This document shows positions 57,810-64,000 of a stretch of DNA of 64,000 bases, piece by piece. The first letter of the stretch is position 1, and every line of letters starts with the position of its first letter. The stretch is from Litoditis marina (Eukaryota > Nematoda > Chromadorea > Rhabditida > Rhabditidae): contig OZ038433.1 in NCBI GenBank assembly GCA_964036275.1, positions 37,109,336 to 37,173,335 on the forward strand, written 5' to 3'. A program made the translations under genes and the position numbers. A model generated the notes under the pieces. The model searched no databases. It saw only the letters and a program-made list of their open reading frames with translations, and was not told the origin of the DNA.

Positions 57810-58376
57810 CCGATAGAATACGTTTTACTTAAATTGAAGTCACGATGGTATCATATTTGAATTTTCATCGAAATCGGTCAGTGTTACCCTAAGTTACAAA
57901 ACAGTTTGCATAACCGACCTGACAGAGAGAGCGAGAGAGCGTGCTAAATGGAGAGACGCAGAGACTTCAATTCAAAAGGCTGTAATTTAGTGAGAAATGA
58001 TTTTTTTCAAAAAAAAATTTGCGTAGCTGGACATTGAGTAGGAATCCTATCATGACTCCAAACCTCAGCCAAATCGGTTCAGTTACGGTCGATATAGTAT
58101 TGTGTAAACGCCCGGAAGGAAGGAAGGAAGGAAACACGACGGAAGTTGGCGCTCTGGATGAAGCGAAAACGTCATAACTTGACTCAAGCTCAACGGATTT
58201 CGTTCAAATTTGGAATACAACTTGCAAATACGCTGTAGAACATTTCCGAATCATTAAATATTTTGTTTTGCGAATTTGAGCTTTTTTATGAGAAAACTAA
58301 ATAAACGGAGGCGCGCATTAGCCGGACCAAAGACAAATGTCGCACAGCGCTTCGCGCTGCGCGCGATAATTAGAGT

Positions 58377-59073
58377 CATATGATTTTATGGTTGGGTGTT
58401 TGCAAATTTGCAGATCAAAACATCTCAACACAGCCTGCTACGGTTGTTTACAACCTCAGAAAAACGATTCATTGTTTCTGAATGTCATTGAGATTACTAC
58501 TTCTGAGAAAAGAGCCTTAAGTGGTTGGCGTGCGCAACCGGCTAATGGTTTCATTGTCTGACAAATGATAGCAACAACTTCCTGGTGGTATCTTCATTGG
58601 AAAATAAGTATCTTTCTGAGAAGGGGCGGTACCCATCCTTTTTCATATCTATAAAAGCCCTTCATTATGCTTACAATCTTCGGCGGTGAACGCTCCTGAA
58701 CCTCTGCACCGTAGTTACCTGTAAAGAATTGGTCTATTTCGAGCTAAATTATGTGATCACCTCCACGTTATCGTTGGGATTGCCATCATTTCGCGTAAAC
58801 ATCGCAATGTGACCACATTATCACTTTGAGCTCACAATTCAGATTAGTTTACGGTATAGAGAGTCTTGAAGACTACGCGCACAGCATACATCAAAACATC
58901 ACATCAAAACTGAGAAGAGTGTTATTGTGTAGTAGCCACTTGCTGATTTTTCTTCGTGTTTCACGCTCCTATCAACACTTGTATTATCATTGTCAAGTTA
59001 GGAAGACTATGATGACGCATTGCTTGTATAGACAGCAATATATTTTAATGAAAATCTCATTTTCAAAGCTGTT
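58377..59073. other. 5' region of the intact srt gene
   Basis: Shares a duplicated block with 47655-48255 and has no coding exon. The short frame at 58826-59083 has no motif. The promoter is expected here. Confidence 0.45.
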
Positions 59074-62045
59074 ATGGATCTGAGGCTAACCTTGTACAAC
59101 ATAATTGCTACTGGAGAACCAGATCAACAATTCTACAACTGTGACTCGAAAACCGAGGAAGAATGGTACGCAACCGGAGTGAGAAACCCCCATGTTGGAA
59201 TGTACTTCATGGTCAGCGGAACTGTGTTAGAGGTGAGTCCCACTTCCGAACGTTTTCTCGCCATCCATATTTCCCTCTCTCTTTCTTTCTCTCTCTCTCT
59301 TTCTGTTTTCTCGGTAAATCGCATCACGTTGAAGACTCTGGTACATGGCGGCTTCTCCGTGACATATAACCGTTTTTTGAACAAATAGTCTGTTCCACCC
59401 ACTTACACCATACATCGGTAGTGTCTTATGCACCTTCACTACTACAAACTGTGAAAGTTTGAAACCAAAATAATGAGCTGCTCATCATAAAATCTGGATG
59501 GATTCCTGCAGAAAGACATGGATTTGTGAAACAGAGTATACAACTGTTCAAACAAACGCTTACCACTCGTGGAATATCGCTGATCACTTTAGGTGCATGT
59601 GTCGAATATGTTGAATTATTACTGTAGTTTAGTCGCTGCCAGCCGCTAGCTGATGTCTCTTACCAACATATCATTTGGTATATTTTTTGCAGGTTATCTA
59701 CTTGCTTTGTCTGATTGTAATGGCTAAGGGAGAATTCCTGCGAACTTCCTGTTACAAGATAATGTTCGCAATGGGGCTGACTGACCTGATATCAATCTTC
59801 ATAAGTTCAACACTTACCGGGTATCTCGGTTTCATTGGGGCTGTCTACTGTACACACCCATACCTCATATTCTGGACGGGAGCTATTGCGCTCGGTTGGT
59901 TTTTTACATTTGGGAAACCTCTACTAGAAGAAGAATAACTGGAACGTTTGAACGTTTTCCAGAAACTTTACCCTATCCACTTTAGTTGTCTTCAATGAAC
60001 AATGCTCCCATGGAATAATTTATGCATTTTGTGACAAAGGCTCACGAGATATTTCGTAAAAGCTATGGTTATCCATGCAGTAATTAGAAAAAAAAGTTCA
60101 CGTGAGATATCGCCGATCATGGGGAGATTACTACTCCGCGTATTAATCAGAATATGAACGGGATATAAGCTCCAAGAAACCTCTTTTGTTCTCTCAAATA
60201 ATTAGCTCTGAGATCAAAGGAAGAACTAATTGAACTAATACTGAGTTGTAGGGAACCGACTGAAGAGTTCTAAGAAATATCTATATATCAGACAATTAGT
60301 TCTGGGATCAAAGAAATATGTTTAAGCAATGAAATAACAGTATAGAACGAATGAAGAGGTCGTAATTGCACTAAACTGAACATTGAAATGACCGAAGTAT
60401 TTCAGGATGTTGGTGTTTGAACTGTTTCTATTGCATACTACTCGCGCTGAATCGTTGCTATGAGTTGTGCAATATCAAAGAGCTGGATTTCATGTTTCAA
60501 GTAGGTTAATAATGTAAACTGAGATTCCTCTCAGGCAGATTGATTTTGTTTCTGATAGTTTTGTTAACAAGAAGTAACGTGCATCTTTCAAAACTCACAG
60601 AAACGTTTACCTAACCGAAAAAAAGCATCATCATATTTGTGTTTTCATCACAAAAAGTAAATATGCTTATTATGAACGTGTATCCAGACATCGTATCTAA
60701 TGGGAAGAAACATACAGGTCAGGTCACTGTTTCAGGGAAATCGTGTGTTGATTTTCATTCTGGCGGCACTTTCCCATCTTGTTTTCATCACTGTTTTCAC
60801 CACCCCTGTCCTCTTCAACTCCACATTTGTGTCCTGGTTCTCCAGCCCAATGAACGGACAGCAAGTCAGTTCGAAACTGTGGAAAAAACAAGTGGTTGAA
60901 CAAAATGGTTATCCACCTAATAAGTACAGCAAATTGCTAAATCGGTACATCAGTGCGTGGTGGGTGGTCGTCTAATTGTTATCAAGCTCGCCGAAGCTGG
61001 CCTTCTACAGAAGTCGCTGTACGCTATCCTACGATGGTCAGATGTATTTTGGGTGTACTTCGAAGAGAATAAACTCACCTGAAAATACTCTTCAACTCGT
61101 TCCTGATTATGTATTGACGTGGTTCAATCATTTGTGGTGAGAAGATGAAATACCATTCAACTTCTCCATGATTTCAGCCTTCTTCTGCTTATTACAACGA
61201 TGCACATCTAGTCAACAATATCTTGGTCGCTGTCATAGTTACATTTTTATACCTATTCATTTGTGTCAATGTTATGTGGAAAAGTACTGGCAGCGCAGCC
61301 GCTATGAGCAAAGTACAGAGACAGGTAGACATTATATACGGTACCTGGAATTTTTTTTTCACGTAAACTTTTCGACAGATTCTGATGATGAATTTTGCTT
61401 GACAACATAATTAAGGTTCTGACGCAATCGTTCTTGATCTGTTTCTTTAATGGACTGGCTGGATATATTTTCGTCTATATGCAATACTTCACGATTTCTC
61501 CGTTGTTCATCTTGCTGGGCCAAGTTGCCTGGCAGTACAGCAGCGGTTTGTTCGGCAACATTAAAGTCATAATTCACATCAGTTCCGTTCGGAAAAAAAT
61601 ATTCGTTCTCATCTTTTTGGAAAGACAATTCGCTCAGTTTTTGGTCGTACGTGCCAAACGCAACATTGAGACGAGCATGCAGCGAAGCCGATGAGGTGAT
61701 CACATTCTGGCCGCATAGTTGTCCAAACTTTATGTCTGTGCATGGTGTAGATGATCACAACTCGGATAAGATAGTGACCTCTCCATGATATTGCTACGGT
61801 GCCTCTTATTGTACGTGATCCGCTGTCACCATAAATAATAAAGAATGAGTATGTACGAGACAAAACTCGACAGAACCTCATAATTTCCAGGTAGTCCAGG
61901 ATTGATCTATCTCGTGTTCAACCAGTCGATCCGTCGAGGCGTGTGCCGTATGTTGGTTCCGAACTCGCTGGCGAAACGAATGAATCTGAACACAGCCTCC
62001 ACCGTAGTAAATGTTCGTACTACAAGTGTTAGACTACCGACTTGA
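59074..62045 (+). CDS. Serpentine receptor class T (srt) chemoreceptor, intact
   Basis: Seven exons: 59074-59232, 59693-59894, 60406-60500, 60736-60864, 61178-61324, 61416-61545 and 61891-62045. All phases close to give 338 residues, the usual SRT length. Exon 1 has the SRT signature FYNC...EEWYATGVRNPHVG. Exon 3 carries LALNRCYEL after TM3. Exon 4 has FTTPVLFNSTFVSWF. Exon 6 has SFLICFFNGLAGYIFVYMQY and GQVAWQYSSG. Exon 7 has IYLVFNQSIRRGVCRML. Introns are 91 to 511 bp, and intron 1 holds a TC-rich run and one end of MITE family C. The start ATG fits the family's N-terminus; no signal peptide is expected. It is presumably a chemosensory GPCR of ciliated neurons; the ligand is unknown. Confidence 0.9.
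60025..60140. repeat. Possible diverged MITE family B remnant
   Basis: Contains ctcacgagatatttcg and ggggagattactactccgcg, resembling the ends and inner words of family B with many changes. It lies in intron 2 of the srt gene. Confidence 0.3.
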
Positions 62046-62765
62046 GCTCGGACTATCTGTACAATGAATTCATCACCCCAGCAACATGTTTTGTCCTTAT
62101 TTGTATCTCTTTCCAATAAACATTTTTAGAAAATATGCTTGAAGTAACGTATATTCCTAAGAACTTACCCGATTGGGGTCAATTATGATCTATATCAGTT
62201 CTCGCACGAAACAATGAACTTGGTCCATACTGAGCTGAAATACTTATTAATATGTGATGAAAAAAACTATTGTAATTTTGAAGAAGGTTACTTCTGTTTT
62301 GGGACTGGGCGGACTTGGTGTCATTGCGATTTGTTCATAGATGAACTTAAAGAAAGACGATTATGTGGTCCAATCGCAAAGCTTCAGTCCTTTAATTTGC
62401 AATACATTCTTCAATTGCAGTTTAAAAGACCGTTGACACGGGATTGGTCCACTTAATCGTCCTGCTTTAAGGGGCATTTTCAAACAGACGGAGCAAACTG
62501 AAACGTAAAAATCATCTCATCATCAACACAACTTAACCGTCTTTGGTATACAACGATCTAGTGAAGAATTTCCAACGAAAGTTTCATATATATTTGATCG
62601 AAAATTGTGAGGATTTTTCGTCAATAGCTAACTCAACCTCAACAATAAAATAATGATAACAATAACAATGAAGCTGGCTGTCCTTTTTCTGCGTCCTGTT
62701 TCATTATTATGGAAGAAGAACGCAAACATCACTTTTCGAATCATTGTTAAATTTTCAAAACATTT
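62046..62765. other. Stretch without a recognised gene
   Basis: Short frames only, and no repeat structure noticed. It contains the 3' end region of the srt gene (aataaa at about 62115). Confidence 0.4.
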
Positions 62766-62843
62766 GGCTGAGGCGGGACTCGAACCCGCGAATGAGTTCT
62801 CCGATCAAAAGTCGCATGCCGTTGACCTCTTGGCTACCCAGGC
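62766..62843 (-). tRNA. Degenerate relative of the long-arm tRNA, anticodon position UUU
   Basis: 78 bases, aligning with the three tRNA genes at 45.8-46.8 kb but with a 4-base deletion in the 3' side of the anticodon stem and start of the variable arm. It also has an acceptor mismatch (GCC against GCC at the ends) and an anticodon-stem mismatch (TGCGA/TCGGA). The loop is CTTTTGA, so the anticodon position reads UUU (Lys). The B box (GGTTCGAGTCC) and a TTTT run after the end are kept. The same 45-bp upstream flank as the other three copies is conserved without a visible change. It is probably a pseudogene, but a divergent functional form is possible. Confidence 0.5.
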
Positions 62844-63219
62844 CTGTCACTGAATCTTCAAACCAGCCTGGTATGGTAGCGCGCATTGAGGTATGTATCA
62901 ATTCTGTTATTAGGAGTATATATTTAAGTTAAAAACTAGAAAGTTATTTGATTTTTCAACTCAGATCAACAGTCTTCGACATATAACTTTCTGGGAAAGA
63001 AATTCGACCAAAACAATCACGAAATAACCTAAAACGACTTTTCTGTTCACCCCTGTTTGGAGCATAACGGCTTGGTTCCCTTTCCCGGCACATTCGTACA
63101 AATGCCCAACGCTTTTTGGATTCGACCGTCGTTTCTTTCAATTTCAATGTTTTTGGTTATATTTTGTGAACAATAACAGTTTCACTCAACAAATATACCG
63201 GAAGTGTGCGTTCAAATTA
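62844..63219. other. Stretch without a recognised gene
   Basis: Includes the conserved flank of the degenerate tRNA (62844-62886), then nothing recognised. Confidence 0.4.
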
Positions 63220-63720
63220 TAGAGGTACACTTACCAATTAATTTTCGCTGACATAGCAACAACTTCCAAACCGGAAACACGAACACCACTTACATGCATA
63301 CAATTACTGAAATGTATTAAATGTAATCAGTAGCAGACGTGTCCTCTCCTCAATGTAGCCCTGGTTATTTGGAACTTTTATTGCAAGCAATGCAAAACAA
63401 CTTTGATTTTGTACATTTTGTTGATCAATCTCATGAAATCATGTCTTTTTCGACATTCGACTTTTGACCGTCGAATTGTTTTAATTAATATAGAAAAACA
63501 TTAATTAAAAAAATGAAAGTACATGAGATCTAAGAATGATGCATAAGTATGCTTGCAATAAAAGTTCCAAATAACCAGGGCTACATTGAGGAGAGGACAC
63601 GTCTGCTACTGATTACATTTAATACATTTCAGTAATTGTATGCATGTAAGTGGTGTTCGTGTTTCCGGTTTGGAAGTTGTTGCTATGTCAGCGAAAATTA
63701 ATTGGTAAGTGTACCTCTAT
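63220..63720. mobile_element. Inverted-repeat element with 170-bp arms that look identical
   Basis: 63220-63389 and 63551-63720 read as exact reverse complements, separated by a 161-bp AT-rich loop. The ends are tagaggtacacttacc, and TA stands at both outer edges, as left by Tc1/mariner-type insertion. The loop has no coding content. Confidence 0.85.
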
Positions 63721-64000
63721 GGTCAGACAGGTCCCATTTTATCTCGAAGAGAAATGGTGAATTCTCCTTCAGAAACAACTTTTAGTCAGGATTTGAAAAA
63801 TACGAAAATTTTCGAAAACTTTATTTCTGATTCTCAACTGTTTCTGTACTTAATGACTTTTACTTTCAAATGACTTTTACTCTAATGACTTTTTATTTTG
63901 AATGACTTGTTCTTGCCTACAATAACGCAGAGGTGTAGCTTGTGACTGTAGATGTTTTCTGTGCGGCAGGACCAAGTTCGGGAACCACACGATGTACATG
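63721..64000. other. Window end, no feature seen
   Basis: AT-rich, with a short atgacttttact repetition at 63855-63905. No gene recognised. Confidence 0.4.

Larger units (their letters stand above)
54511..58376. mobile_element. 3.9-kb non-coding element with inverted hairpin ends
   Basis: Left end tcgcgcgcagcgcgaagcgc followed by tttggtttggccattgcgc. The right end is an inverted match (tcgcacagcgcttcgcgctg), preceded by gcgcgcattagccggaccaa. Similarity extends about 65 bp. The interior has no long frame but holds an ordered series of repeats: a 285-bp tandem duplication, two long hairpins and a 130-bp array. A solo end sits at 28756-28842. The class (Helitron-like, foldback or other) is undecided. 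Confidence 0.55.

Overview
The window looks like nuclear DNA of a nematode, most likely Caenorhabditis or a close relative. The evidence is genes split into many short exons with TTTTCAG-type acceptors, two serpentine chemoreceptor genes of recognisable type (one srt, one srd-like) plus others, a divergent Cys-loop channel, a BEL/Pao element with a phlebovirus-like glycoprotein, and tRNA genes of the nematode-specific long-variable-arm type. All calls were made by eye; exon joins were checked by reading phase, not by alignment.

Layout. 1-6.3 kb (+): a srd-like chemoreceptor gene with one exon not found. 7-12.2 kb: weak minus-strand receptor fragments, a broken retrotransposon ORF1 and several short repeats. 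12.2-16.5 kb: no gene seen. 16.5-21.6 kb (-): a Cys-loop ligand-gated channel gene of at least 13 exons. 21.6-24.8 kb: repeats and two orphan candidate exons. 24.8-27.6 kb (+): a complete six-exon 7TM receptor gene. 28.0-35.6 kb (+): a sixteen-exon coiled-coil protein of 588 residues whose phases all close. 36.4-45.8 kb (-): a young, nearly intact LTR element (gag, protease/RT, integrase plus envelope) flanked by a 5-bp duplication. It sits in the first unit of a 421-bp tandem repeat. 45.8-46.8 kb: three copies of that unit, each with a minus-strand tRNA gene with anticodon UAU and a long variable arm. 47.6-53 kb (+): a decayed srt locus, another receptor fragment and transposon insertions. 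54.5-58.4 kb: a 3.9-kb non-coding element with inverted ends, containing two long hairpins and an array of CRE-like octamers. 59.1-62.0 kb (+): a complete seven-exon srt gene of 338 residues. 62.8 kb (-): a degenerate relative of the tRNA genes. 63.2-63.7 kb: a 170-bp inverted repeat with arms that look identical.

The host genes fit a chemosensory cluster. The decayed srt copy at 51.5-52.8 kb and the intact copy at 59-62 kb arose by duplication, and comparing them dates one transposon insertion. Much of the rest is non-autonomous DNA transposons in several families, some with copies inside introns. The most notable content is the tRNA array, the recent retrovirus-like insertion into it with its two successive -1 frame changes, and the dense CRE array.
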